A stretch of DNA of 64,000 bases from NCBI RefSeq assembly GCF_016863635.1, contig NZ_BOPG01000034.1:186001-250000 (forward strand), written 5' to 3'. Below are positions 38,156-46,490 of the stretch, piece after piece. Every line of letters begins with the position of its first letter. The first letter of the stretch is position 1. The notes beneath the pieces are model-generated. The model was not told where the DNA came from and made no database searches. It worked only from the letters and a program-made list of their open reading frames with translations. The stretch comes from Virgisporangium aurantiacum (GTDB taxonomy: Bacteria > Actinomycetota > Actinomycetes > Mycobacteriales > Micromonosporaceae). Both the position numbers and the translations under genes were made by a program.

Positions 38156-39286
38156 ATGGCCGAGTTCTACCAGGGTTTCGCCTTCGAACACGACGCCCAG
38201 AACCGATTGACGGTCGAGGGCAACCCGGTTGAGGCCGAGTCGGCGCGCGCGTACATCGACAGCTCACAGGAGCTCCGTGCCCGCGAGCGGGAGCGGGCGG
38301 AACACCTGCGGATTCTCCGGGACGGCAAAGCCGCCTGGAACCAGTGGCGGCGCGAGCATCCGGAGGTCCATCCGATGCTCGCTGCCCATGACTTCACCGA
38401 GCGCGACGCCGATATCGTCCTCGATGGCTACGACTTCAGCTACACCAACTTCACCCAGGCGAATCTTCGGGGGATGCGGCTCCGGGATGCCAACTTCCAT
38501 CAGGCGATCCTGGCCAGAGCGGACCTCGCCGGCGCACACCTGGAGGGGTCCAACTTCTGCCGGACCGATTTCTACGAGACGAACTTCGAAGGGGCCCGGC
38601 TCACCGGGGCGAACCTGCAGGGCGTGCAGCTGGCCAGGACGAACCTGACACGAGCGCACCTGCGCGGGTGCACGGTCTACGGACTGTCGGCGTGGGATGT
38701 GAAGCTGGATGATGCCGACCAGAGCGGCTTGCGTATCCACTACGACGAGCTCGTGGGCGGGCAGCGGATCGAACGGCAGGCGACCGTTGACGGCATCGAC
38801 GTCGCCTCGTTCATGTACCTCACGCTCAACAACGCCAACATCGCGCGGATCATCGACGCGACGACGTCGAAGTGGGTGTTGCTCCTCGGACGCTTCCAGG
38901 TCCACAAGGACGTCCTGGACGAGCTGGCGACGGCGCTCGAGGAACGGGACTTCATTCCGGTCGTATTCGATTTCGAGCGTGCCCGTGAGCGCGACCTCGT
39001 CGAGAGCATCATTCTGCTGGCCGGGCTCAGCCGGCTGGTCGTCGTGGACATCACCGACCCGAAGTCCACGCCGATGGAGCTGCTCGCCATCGTCCCGAAC
39101 CTCTCGGTGCCCGTCGTGCCGATCATGAGGGCGGGCACCAGTCCGTTCGGTGTCTTCTCGGGCATTCTCAAGTTCCCCTGGGTGCATCGGCCGCCCATCG
39201 AGTACGAGAATCCGCAGCAGCTGATCGGCGAACTCGAGCCCCTCCTTGCTGCTACTTCGCCGGACGTCGCCGGCGGCGGTGCCTGA
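38156..39286 (+). CDS. pentapeptide-repeat protein with C-terminal TIR-like domain
   Basis: A 376-residue cytosolic protein. Residues about 90-176 form pentapeptide repeats, A(D/N)LXX type (FTQANLRGMRLRDANFHQA, LARADLAGAHLEGSNFCRT, FEGARLTGANLQGVQLART), a right-handed quadrilateral beta-helix. From about 238 a Rossmann-like domain follows: WVLLLGRFQVHKDVLDELATALEERDFIPVVFDFERARERD then LAGLSRLVVVDITDPKSTPMEL. I recognise this as the TIR-like/nucleotide-cleaving-like fold often fused to such repeats in cyanobacteria and actinobacteria; its activity is not established. GGAGG sits five bases before ATG 38156. A defence or signalling role is inference. Confidence 0.8.
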   Translation: MAEFYQGFAFEHDAQNRLTVEGNPVEAESARAYIDSSQELRARERERAEHLRILRDGKAAWNQWRREHPEVHPMLAAHDFTERDADIVLDGYDFSYTNFTQANLRGMRLRDANFHQAILARADLAGAHLEGSNFCRTDFYETNFEGARLTGANLQGVQLARTNLTRAHLRGCTVYGLSAWDVKLDDADQSGLRIHYDELVGGQRIERQATVDGIDVASFMYLTLNNANIARIIDATTSKWVLLLGRFQVHKDVLDELATALEERDFIPVVFDFERARERDLVESIILLAGLSRLVVVDITDPKSTPMELLAIVPNLSVPVVPIMRAGTSPFGVFSGILKFPWVHRPPIEYENPQQLIGELEPLLAATSPDVAGGGA

Positions 39287-39341
39287 TCGCCTGAGGCTCC
39301 GGCGGTATGTGCGACCGGACGGTAGACAGCACACTTGCGGC

Positions 39342-42185
39342 ATGGATGGCGGTAGTGCCCGGTTCAGCATCCTCGGCCCGTTGATCGTCCATCTCGACGG
39401 CGGGCGGCCGGCCGAACTGCGTGCGACGAAGCCGCGCCTTCTGTTGGCCACGCTGCTGTTGCACGCCAACCGGCCGGTGAGCGTCGACGAGTTGACCGAG
39501 GCGCTGTGGCCGATCAAGCCGCCCCGCACCGCCGCGGGTGCGCTGCGGACCCACGTGTGGTCCGTGCGGACGTCGTTGGGCCTGCGCGGACTCGTGGCCC
39601 GTCCGCCGGGTTACCAGCTCGATGTCCCACCCGACGAGCTCGACGCGCTGGTGTTCGACCGGCTGGCGCTGTCGGGCGAGGAGGCCGCCGACCGTGGTGA
39701 CCTTCCCGCCGCGGTCGACGCGTGGGGTCGGGCGCTCGCGCTGTGGCGCGGCACCGTGCTGGACGGCATCGACCTCGGTCCCGCGGCGCGGGCCACCGTC
39801 ACCGCGCTCACCGAACGCCGGTACACGATCCTGGAGCAGTGGGCCCGGTCCGCGATGACCATCGGGCGGTACGCGACCACTGTCTCCCCGCTCGCCGCGG
39901 CCGCTCTCGAACAGCCGCTCCGCGAACGGCTGCACGAGCTGCACATGGAGGCGCTGTACCGGTCCGGGCGGCAGGCCGACGCGCTGGCCGTGTACCAGTC
40001 GCTGCACGGCCGGCTCGCGACCGAGCTGGGGATCGAGCCGGGCCAGTCGCTCCAGCGGCTGCACCGGGAGGTCCTGTCCGGTGCGGCCGGGTCCGCACCC
40101 CGGCAGCTGCCGCGGGACGTGGGCGAGTTCGTCGGCCGGCGACCGGAGCTCGAGGCGGCTCGGGCCGGGCTGCCGCTCGTCGCCATCGCCGGACCGGGCG
40201 GTGTCGGCAAGTCCGCGTTCGTGGTGCGGCTGGCGCACCGGTTGGCCGCCGGCTTCCCGGACGGCCAGCTCTACGTGGACCTTCAGGGCTCGTCGGCCGG
40301 GCTGCGACCGCTGGAACCGCTCGACGTCCTGGGCCGGTTCCTGCGCGCGCTCGGCGAACGCGACAGCGACCTGGCGACGGTCGCCGAGGCCAGCGCCGCG
40401 TTCCGCGCCGCCACCGCCACCCGGCGACTTCTCGTCGTCCTGGACAACGCCCGCGATCTGGCCCAGGTGCGTCCCCTCGTGCCCGGCGGCGCGACCACCG
40501 CGACGCTGATCACCAGCCGCCGGGTGCTGTCCACCCTGGACGGCGCGGCGCACCTGACGCTGGGCGTCCTGCCCCCGGACGACGCCGTGACGCTCCTCGG
40601 CCGGCTGGCCGGCTCTCGCCGGGTCGCCGCCGAGGCCGCCGCCGCGCGTCGCGTCGCCGACTGGTGCGGCCGCCTGCCGCTCGCGCTGCGCATCGCCGGT
40701 GGCCGGCTGGCCGCCCGCCCGTCGTGGACCATGCAGACCCTCGCGGGCCGGCTCGCCGACGCCCGGCGCCGGCTCGACGAGCTGTCCCTGCCCGATCTGG
40801 ACGTCCGGTCGAGCATCGAGGTCAGCCACGCGCACCTTGCCGGCAGCGAGGACCCCGACGACCGCGCCGCGGCCCACGCGCTGGCCCTGCTCGCGCTGCC
40901 GGACGGCGAGGAGCTCGGCCTGGCGGCCGCGGCGGCGCTGCTCGGCCTCGACCCGGTGGACGCCGACCGGGTGCTGGAACGGCTCGTGGACGAACAGCTG
41001 CTGGAGAGCCCCGCTCCGGCGCGGTACCGGCTGCACGACCTGATGCGGCTGTACGCCCGGTCGCTGCCGTCCACTGTGGACGATGCGTTGCCGCGGCTGC
41101 TCCGCTGGTACGCCGCGACCTGCTGGCAGGCGTTCCGGTTGCTCCGCCCGTCGGACGGGCGGGTGGCCACCGCCGGCTCCTGGGCATCCGGCGGCGCGGC
41201 CTTCGACGACGTCGCGCAGGCGCTGTACTGGTTGGAGACCGAACGGCCGAACCTGGTCGCCGCCGTGCGCCAGATCGCCGCCACGCCGCGCGCCGCCTCG
41301 CAGTTGCCCGACGCCGCGGCGACGCAGCTGGCCCGCGCCCTGTTCGCGTTCTTCCACGTCCGGGGGTATCTCAACGACTGGATCGAGGTCAACCAGGCCG
41401 CGCGCGCGGTCGCCGTCCGCGCCGGCGACCGGACCGCGCAGGCGCACGCCTGCCGCGACCTGGGCGCGGCGTACGAACTCCGGGGCGAGTACCAGCGGGC
41501 GCTCGGGTGCCTGCACGACGGCCTGACCGGGTACACCACGGTCGGCGACCGGGCCGGCCAGGCGGCCTGCCTGAACAGCATCGGCCTGGTGCACGACAGT
41601 CTCGGGCAGCTCGAAGAGGCGGCGTCCTGCCTGGAGCGCAGCCTGGCCATCAGCCGCGACCTGGCCGACCGGCACAGCCAGGGGATCAGCCTGAACAACC
41701 TGGGCGAGGTGTACGGCCGGCTCGGCTCGTACCGGCAGGCGCTGGGCTGCCTGGACGAGGCGCTGGCGATCTTCCGCAGCACCGGCAACCGGCCGGGCCA
41801 GGCCGCCGCGCAGGCCAACCTCGGCGACGTCCACGAGCACAGGGGCGGGTACGACGAGGCACTCGTCCACTATGGACAGAGCCTGGCGGCGTTCCGGGAG
41901 CTGGCCGCGCCGGTCGGCCAGGCCACCGTGCTGATCGCGCTCGGCCGGGTGCACCGCCACGAGGGCCGGTATCCGGACGCCCTGGACTGCCTGCGCGCGG
42001 GCCTGGAGATCGCCGAACGGGTGGACGAGCGTCGCAGCACGGCGATCTGCCTGCGTGAACTCGGCGCCGTACACAATGCGACCGGTGCGGCGCCGGCGGC
42101 CCGTGCGGCCTGGCGGCGGGCGCTGGCGATGTTCGAGGAGCTGGGCGTGCCGGAGGCCGACGAGGTACGGGCGCTACTCGCCTGA
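39342..42185 (+). CDS. SARP-type regulator with NB-ARC and TPR domains (AfsR-like)
   Basis: A 947-residue transcription factor. The N-terminal OmpR-type winged helix (FSILGPLIVHLDGGRPAELRATKPRLLLATLLLHAN) and bacterial transcriptional activation domain make the SARP module. An NB-ARC STAND ATPase follows with P-loop GPGGVGKSAF near 283-292, LLVVLDNA and GLPLALRIAG-type (CGRLPLALRIAG) motifs, then at least six TPRs (AAYELRGEYQRALGCLHDGL onward). SARPs activate antibiotic clusters; the STAND-TPR part gates activity by ligand or protein binding. ATG 39342 is chosen over an upstream in-frame start because the SARP domain begins right after it. No biosynthetic cluster adjoins. Confidence 0.92.
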   Translation: MDGGSARFSILGPLIVHLDGGRPAELRATKPRLLLATLLLHANRPVSVDELTEALWPIKPPRTAAGALRTHVWSVRTSLGLRGLVARPPGYQLDVPPDELDALVFDRLALSGEEAADRGDLPAAVDAWGRALALWRGTVLDGIDLGPAARATVTALTERRYTILEQWARSAMTIGRYATTVSPLAAAALEQPLRERLHELHMEALYRSGRQADALAVYQSLHGRLATELGIEPGQSLQRLHREVLSGAAGSAPRQLPRDVGEFVGRRPELEAARAGLPLVAIAGPGGVGKSAFVVRLAHRLAAGFPDGQLYVDLQGSSAGLRPLEPLDVLGRFLRALGERDSDLATVAEASAAFRAATATRRLLVVLDNARDLAQVRPLVPGGATTATLITSRRVLSTLDGAAHLTLGVLPPDDAVTLLGRLAGSRRVAAEAAAARRVADWCGRLPLALRIAGGRLAARPSWTMQTLAGRLADARRRLDELSLPDLDVRSSIEVSHAHLAGSEDPDDRAAAHALALLALPDGEELGLAAAAALLGLDPVDADRVLERLVDEQLLESPAPARYRLHDLMRLYARSLPSTVDDALPRLLRWYAATCWQAFRLLRPSDGRVATAGSWASGGAAFDDVAQALYWLETERPNLVAAVRQIAATPRAASQLPDAAATQLARALFAFFHVRGYLNDWIEVNQAARAVAVRAGDRTAQAHACRDLGAAYELRGEYQRALGCLHDGLTGYTTVGDRAGQAACLNSIGLVHDSLGQLEEAASCLERSLAISRDLADRHSQGISLNNLGEVYGRLGSYRQALGCLDEALAIFRSTGNRPGQAAAQANLGDVHEHRGGYDEALVHYGQSLAAFRELAAPVGQATVLIALGRVHRHEGRYPDALDCLRAGLEIAERVDERRSTAICLRELGAVHNATGAAPAARAAWRRALAMFEELGVPEADEVRALLA

Positions 42186-42209
42186 ACCCGTCGACCTCCG
42201 GCTGAACCC

Positions 42210-42956
42210 TCAGCTGACGATGGACAGTTCGTACGACACCGTGATCCGGCCCGTGGTGACGAAGCCGACCGCGCAGGCCGTCACCTCGGTGATCTCCGGA
42301 TCCAGGGCGACGGTCTGATCGATGCCACCGTCGGTGGTGGTGAGCAGGGCCGCCCAGTTGCCCTCGTAGTTGTTGGTGTTGCCGGTGACGGAGATGAACC
42401 ATTGGGTGCGGCCGGTTCCGGTACCCGCCAGTCGAACCGTGGTGCCGGGTGTGACGGCGGTGCGGTCGCCGCAGGCCGTGGCGCTCGTCGACAGCGTCGC
42501 CGTCTCCGGGCCGAGGTCGGTGACCGCCGTCGGGCTGGTCGAGGTGAGCAACATCTGGTAGTGGGTGATGCTGAAGACGCTGTACTTCATGATCTTCTTG
42601 GCGACGACGCACGCCCGGTAGACGAAGGTGCCCGGTGCCGTCGGTGCGACGGTCCGGTCGATGGGCGTCTGCGCGCCGCTCGGCGAACCCGCGGCGGCGC
42701 TGAAGACGACGGTCTCCGCACCGCCCACGGCGCTCGACCGCAGCACCGTCCACTCACCGGTGCCGTTGGTGAAGAACCCGGTCAATCTCACCCCGTTGTC
42801 GGACTGGACGTAATCGGTGCACCGAACGTCGCCGACTCCCAATGTCTGGCCGGTGGCGATTCCGGCCGCGCCGGCCGGTGCCGCGGCCGCCGCCAACATC
42901 AGGGCGATGGACGCCACGCACACTCCCGCCCGTGTCCAGGTCGTCCTCATCCTCAT
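42210..42956 (-). CDS. secreted protein of unknown function
   Basis: A 248-residue protein with a Sec signal peptide (basic RMRTTWTR, hydrophobic core, Ala-rich cleavage near residue 30). The mature part is Thr/Ser-rich and beta-rich, with GLY/Thr patterns (TTVRLAGTGTGRTQWFISVTGN) and three cysteines (RCTDYV, RACVVA, TACGDRT) plus one near the end (VTACAVG), so two disulfides are possible. It recalls repeat-less bacterial surface proteins, but I recognise no family. GGAGG precedes ATG 42956; ATG 42950 is possible. It is convergent with the SARP gene, 24 bp apart. Confidence 0.72.
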   Translation of the reverse strand: MRMRTTWTRAGVCVASIALMLAAAAAPAGAAGIATGQTLGVGDVRCTDYVQSDNGVRLTGFFTNGTGEWTVLRSSAVGGAETVVFSAAAGSPSGAQTPIDRTVAPTAPGTFVYRACVVAKKIMKYSVFSITHYQMLLTSTSPTAVTDLGPETATLSTSATACGDRTAVTPGTTVRLAGTGTGRTQWFISVTGNTNNYEGNWAALLTTTDGGIDQTVALDPEITEVTACAVGFVTTGRITVSYELSIVS

Positions 42957-43056
42957 CGGTCCTCCTCGCGGTTTGGGGCCTCCGCGACCCAACATGCCGC
43001 CCGGGCATCAAGGATTCGTCAAGGCCGGCTCACCGCGGCTCGGCGAACGCCGGAAG

Positions 43057-43887
43057 CTACCGGACCTTGATGCCGGCCACGATGCGGCCGGCCAGGTCGC
43101 GCGCGGCGGTGACCGCGATCGTCGGGTCCGGGCCCGACGAGTCTCCGCGCAACGAGAACTCCACGCTCACGACGACGTTCGCCCGTCGCGCCACGACCTC
43201 GGCGGACGTGGTGGAACTGGTGGCGTACGCCTCGTCGCCGATGTCGTCGATCCGCAGCGGGCTCGTGATGTCGTCCAGGTCGCCGCGGAAATAGCGGATC
43301 GCGGCGGCGAGGCCCGAGGAGGTGCCGGTCCCGTCGAAGCGCGTCACCCGTGCCGACACGCCGACGTAGGGGGCCGGTGGCTTGGCGTCGAGCTTCATCG
43401 TCCAGCCGCAGATCGAGTACGGGGTGAGGTCGCCGTCGAAGTCGGTGTCGTCCTGATTGAGCTCGCGGGTGTCGGCCGGCCAGTGGGCGGCGAGACCGGC
43501 CGCGTCGAGCGACGCGCACGCCGGGTCGAGGCGGGTGGCCACCGGCGCGAAGGGCGACACCACGCCGCGCCACGCGATCACCCCGACGAGCATCACCACC
43601 GACACGACGAGGAACACCCGCAGCCACGGCTCCAGCCGGATGGACGGCGGGGAACCGCGGCCGGCCAGAACCCACGCCGCGATCAACGGAATGCCGACGA
43701 TCAGCACGGTTCCGGCGCCGGCCAGCACGATGGAACCGGCCATCCGGTAGTCGATCGGCCCGCCGAACAGCCCGGCCAACATGATGGCGAACCAGGCGGC
43801 AAAGTAGACCAACACGACGAGGCCCAGGGCGCCCGCCGTCGCCCGCCTGCGGAGCCCATGGCGAGCCGCCGTCTCAACCCCCGTCAT
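43057..43887 (-). CDS. membrane protein with extracytoplasmic domain, unknown function
   Basis: A 276-residue protein: three membrane helices (GALGLVVLVYFAAWFAIMLAGL, AGSIVLAGAGTVLIVGIPLIAAWVLAG, VFLVVSVVMLVGVIAW) then an extracytoplasmic domain of about 160 residues with two conserved-looking cysteines (DPACASL, SICGWTM). The end DDIGDEAYATSSTTSAEVVARRANVVVSVEF resembles DUF3558-like lipoprotein or sensor-like domains of actinobacteria, but I am not sure. It is followed by 100 bases that hold the promoter region of the upstream gene pair. No partner is evident. Confidence 0.72.
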   Translation of the reverse strand: MTGVETAARHGLRRRATAGALGLVVLVYFAAWFAIMLAGLFGGPIDYRMAGSIVLAGAGTVLIVGIPLIAAWVLAGRGSPPSIRLEPWLRVFLVVSVVMLVGVIAWRGVVSPFAPVATRLDPACASLDAAGLAAHWPADTRELNQDDTDFDGDLTPYSICGWTMKLDAKPPAPYVGVSARVTRFDGTGTSSGLAAAIRYFRGDLDDITSPLRIDDIGDEAYATSSTTSAEVVARRANVVVSVEFSLRGDSSGPDPTIAVTAARDLAGRIVAGIKVR

Positions 43888-43922
43888 GCCCGTCGATGAT
43901 AGGTGCCCTCATCCACCGTCAG

Positions 43923-44372
43923 CTAAATCGCCGTCATTTCGACGACCGTGTCCTCCGGGGTGAGCGTGCGGCCGTCGGCGGAGCGGATTTCCAGTCGGGC
44001 CAACGGTTGCCGGGTTTCGCGGTCGACCATGCGGTAGTGGGGCTCGTCGGGGCCGAAGGCGAACTCGTCGCTCCACTGTCGCAGTGCCACCAGCACCGGG
44101 AACAGGCCGCGTCCCTTGGCGGTGAGGACGTACTCGCGGTACGCACTACCGTCCTCGGCCGGGACCGTCTCCAGGATCCCCTGCCCCACCAGGTTGTTCA
44201 GCCGCGCGGTGAGGATGTTCTTGGCCACGCCCAGGCTCTTCTGGAACTGCCCGAACCGCCGTAGCCCGTCGAACGCGTCGCGCACGATCAGCAGCGACCA
44301 GCCGTCACCGATGGCGTCGAGCGGCCGCGCGACGGGACAGCACGCGTTCTCATGGCTGACTCGTTTTACCAC
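43923..44372 (-). CDS. HxlR family transcriptional regulator
   Basis: A 149-residue winged-helix regulator with the HxlR core: CCPVARPLDAIGDGWSLLIVRDAFDGLRRFGQFQKSLGVAKNILTARLNNLVGQGIL, then YVLTAKGRGLFPVLVALRQW. The cysteine pair near the N-terminus (NACCPVA) fits redox- or electrophile-sensing HxlR members. It faces the MFS/hydrolase pair across 74 bp that contains two copies of a GGTTGCATCTT repeat, which is the obvious operator. GTG 44372 has no ribosome site, so leaderless translation is possible. It likely represses both directions. Confidence 0.9.
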   Translation of the reverse strand: MVKRVSHENACCPVARPLDAIGDGWSLLIVRDAFDGLRRFGQFQKSLGVAKNILTARLNNLVGQGILETVPAEDGSAYREYVLTAKGRGLFPVLVALRQWSDEFAFGPDEPHYRMVDRETRQPLARLEIRSADGRTLTPEDTVVEMTAI

Positions 44373-44380
44373 GAAGTCAT

Positions 44381-44433
44381 GGTTGCATCTTGAAACCCAA
44401 TCTGCAAAGCTGCCTTGGTTGCATCTTAAAACC
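44381..44433. promoter_or_regulatory. tandem 17-bp operators between hxlR and the MFS gene
   Basis: GGTTGCATCTTGAAACC (44381-44397) and GGTTGCATCTTAAAACC (44417-44433) differ at one base and lie 36 bp apart start to start. Each also has a GGTT-N9-AACC dyad. They fill the gap between the divergent genes, so the HxlR protein is the likely ligand. Confidence 0.75.
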
Positions 44434-44446
44434 AGATTGGACGGAC

Positions 44447-45670
44447 GTGCAGCGGACCCTCGTGCTGGCAGCGGCCGGCGGCGTGGCGGTGGCCTCGGTC
44501 TACTACGCCCCGCCGCTGCTCGACGTGCTGGCGGCCGACTTCGACCTGCCCCGCGCGACCGTGGGAACCGTCGTCACGGCCACCCAGGTGGGCTACGGCC
44601 TGGGGCTGGCGCTCGTGGTCCCGCTGGGCGACCGGCTCGACCGGCGGCGGCTGATCGTCGGCCAGTTCGCGTTGTCGGCCGTGGCGCTCGCCGCGGTCGG
44701 GGTGGCGCCGTCGGCGCGGTGGTTGCTCGGCGCGCTCGCGGTGACCGGTGTGCTGGCGGTCGTCACGCAGGTGCTGGTGGCACACGCCGCGGGTCTCGCC
44801 GAGCCGGCCGACCGCGGCGCCGCCGTCGGCACGGTGACCGGCGGGATCGTGCTGGGCATCCTGCTCGCCCGGGTGGTCGCCGGCACGCTCGCCGACGTGG
44901 CCGGCTGGCGCGCCGTCTACCTCACCGCGGCCGCGCTCGCGCTCGTGATGGCCGAACTGTTGCGCCGCACCCTCCCCCGCCGTCCGCAGCAACGGGTGTG
45001 GCTGTCGTATCCGGGCCTGCTCCGGTCGACGGCGCGGTTGTTCGTCGAGGTTCCGGTGCTGCGGGTCCGCGCGGTGCTGGCGCTGCTCACCTTCGCGGCG
45101 ATGACGGTGCTGCTGACGCCGATGGCGTTGCCGCTCAGCGCGCCGCCCTACGCGTTGTCGACGACCGCGATCGGGCTGTTCGGGTTGGCGGGCGCGGCGG
45201 GCGCGCTCGGCGCCACCCGCGCCGGGCGGCTGGCCGACCGCGGGAAGGCGCGCCGGGTCACCACGATCGGGCTCGTGGTGATGCTCGCCGCGTGGCTGCC
45301 CGCGGTGCTGCTGCCGTGGTCGTTGTGGGGCCTCGTGATCGGCGTCGTCGCGTTCGACTTCGGGCTGCAGTCGGTGCACGTGACGAACCAGAACGTCGTA
45401 CACCGGGCCGATCATCGGGCGCCGAGCCGGCTCACCGCCGTCTACATGATCTTCTATTCGATCGGATCGGCCGCCGGCGCCGCGGCCTCCACCACGATGT
45501 ACGCCGCCGCCGGATGGCGTGGCGTGTGCGCGCTGGGCGCCGGGATCAGCCTCGTCGCCCTCGCGTTCTTCCTCGTCACCGAACGAATCACCGACAGAAG
45601 GAACCGACATGACGCACTACCGCACGGTCCGCATCCACGACGCCGACGTCTTCTACCGCGCGGACGGTGA
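44447..45670 (+). CDS. MFS efflux transporter
   Basis: A 407-residue 12-helix MFS protein with PLGDRLDRRRLIVGQFALSAVAL as the loop-2 signature. It resembles the YnfM/drug-arabinose efflux group often placed next to HxlR regulators. GTG 44447 is chosen 13 bases past the second operator. The last 20 residues (basic, NRHDALPHGPHPRRRRLLPRGR) run 62 bp into the hydrolase gene; a shifted frame would stop at TGA 45610-45612 right at the hydrolase ATG, so the true end, or a sequencing frameshift, deserves a check. Confidence 0.87.
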   Translation: MQRTLVLAAAGGVAVASVYYAPPLLDVLAADFDLPRATVGTVVTATQVGYGLGLALVVPLGDRLDRRRLIVGQFALSAVALAAVGVAPSARWLLGALAVTGVLAVVTQVLVAHAAGLAEPADRGAAVGTVTGGIVLGILLARVVAGTLADVAGWRAVYLTAAALALVMAELLRRTLPRRPQQRVWLSYPGLLRSTARLFVEVPVLRVRAVLALLTFAAMTVLLTPMALPLSAPPYALSTTAIGLFGLAGAAGALGATRAGRLADRGKARRVTTIGLVVMLAAWLPAVLLPWSLWGLVIGVVAFDFGLQSVHVTNQNVVHRADHRAPSRLTAVYMIFYSIGSAAGAAASTTMYAAAGWRGVCALGAGISLVALAFFLVTERITDRRNRHDALPHGPHPRRRRLLPRGR

Positions 45671-46490
45671 CCCGGCGAACCCGACGATCCTGCTGCTGCA
45701 CGGCTTTCCGGCGTCGTCGTTCATGTTCCGCGATCTGATCCCGTTGCTGCGCAACGACTTCCACGTGGTCGCGCCGGACTACCCCGGCTTCGGCCACAGC
45801 GCCACGCCGCCGGGATTCACCTGGACGTTCGACCGCCTCGCCGACGTGGTCGAGGCGTTCACCGACGCGCTCGGCCTCGACCGGTACGGGCTGTACCTGC
45901 AGGACTTCGGCGGACCGGTCGGATTCCGGTTGGCCGCAAGGCATCCGGAGCGGGTCGCCTTCCTCGTGGTGCAGAACGCCAACGCGTACGAGGAGGGACT
46001 GCCCGACGAGTTCTGGGCGCCGGTCCGCGCGATGTGGGCCGACCCGACACCGGAGAACCGCGCGGCGATCGTCACGGCCGCCACGTCGGACGAGGCGCTG
46101 CGATGGAACTACGTCCACGGAATTGCCGACCCGACCCGCGTCAGCCCGGACAGCTGGGTGCTGCAACGCGCGCTGCTCGACGGTCCCGGCGTGCTGCCGG
46201 CGATGACCGATCTCCTGTACGACTACCGCACCAACCCGGCGCGGTACCCACAATGGCAGGAGTATTTCCGCCGGCACCGGCCCGAGACGCTGATCGTGTG
46301 GGGACGCAACGACGCCATCTTCCCGGCGGCCGGCGCCCACCCGTTCACGCGCGACCTCCCGGCGGCCGACCTCAACATCCTCGACACCGGCCACTTCGCC
46401 CTGGAGGACCACGCCGACGTGATCGCCGCGCACATCAAGCGATTCGCGACGCGTCAGCCGCGCATCGACTCCTCGGCCGAGCGCAGGTAG
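45609..46490 (+). CDS. alpha/beta hydrolase, haloalkane dehalogenase/epoxide hydrolase-like
   Basis: A 293-residue cytosolic alpha/beta hydrolase. HGFPASSFMFRDL gives the oxyanion hole; LYLQDFGGPVGFRLA places Asp as the nucleophile (GxDxGG-like), which points to dehalogenase or epoxide hydrolase chemistry rather than an esterase; WGRNDAIFP has the acid and DTGHFALEDH the catalytic His. Start ATG 45609 has AGAAGGAA upstream. Overlap with the MFS frame suggests co-transcription under HxlR control; the pair may detoxify and expel an electrophile (inference). It is convergent with the ABC ATPase and overlaps it by 37 bp. Confidence 0.88.
   Translation: MTHYRTVRIHDADVFYRADGDPANPTILLLHGFPASSFMFRDLIPLLRNDFHVVAPDYPGFGHSATPPGFTWTFDRLADVVEAFTDALGLDRYGLYLQDFGGPVGFRLAARHPERVAFLVVQNANAYEEGLPDEFWAPVRAMWADPTPENRAAIVTAATSDEALRWNYVHGIADPTRVSPDSWVLQRALLDGPGVLPAMTDLLYDYRTNPARYPQWQEYFRRHRPETLIVWGRNDAIFPAAGAHPFTRDLPAADLNILDTGHFALEDHADVIAAHIKRFATRQPRIDSSAERR

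Noticed and set aside
39252..42074. A 940-codon open frame antisense to the SARP gene
   Set aside because: It is the shadow of the SARP coding strand, with no recognisable domain.
33090..43900. Direct repeat of the tRNA 3' end (attachment site)
   Set aside because: No second copy was seen when reading onward; a proper repeat search is needed to exclude it.
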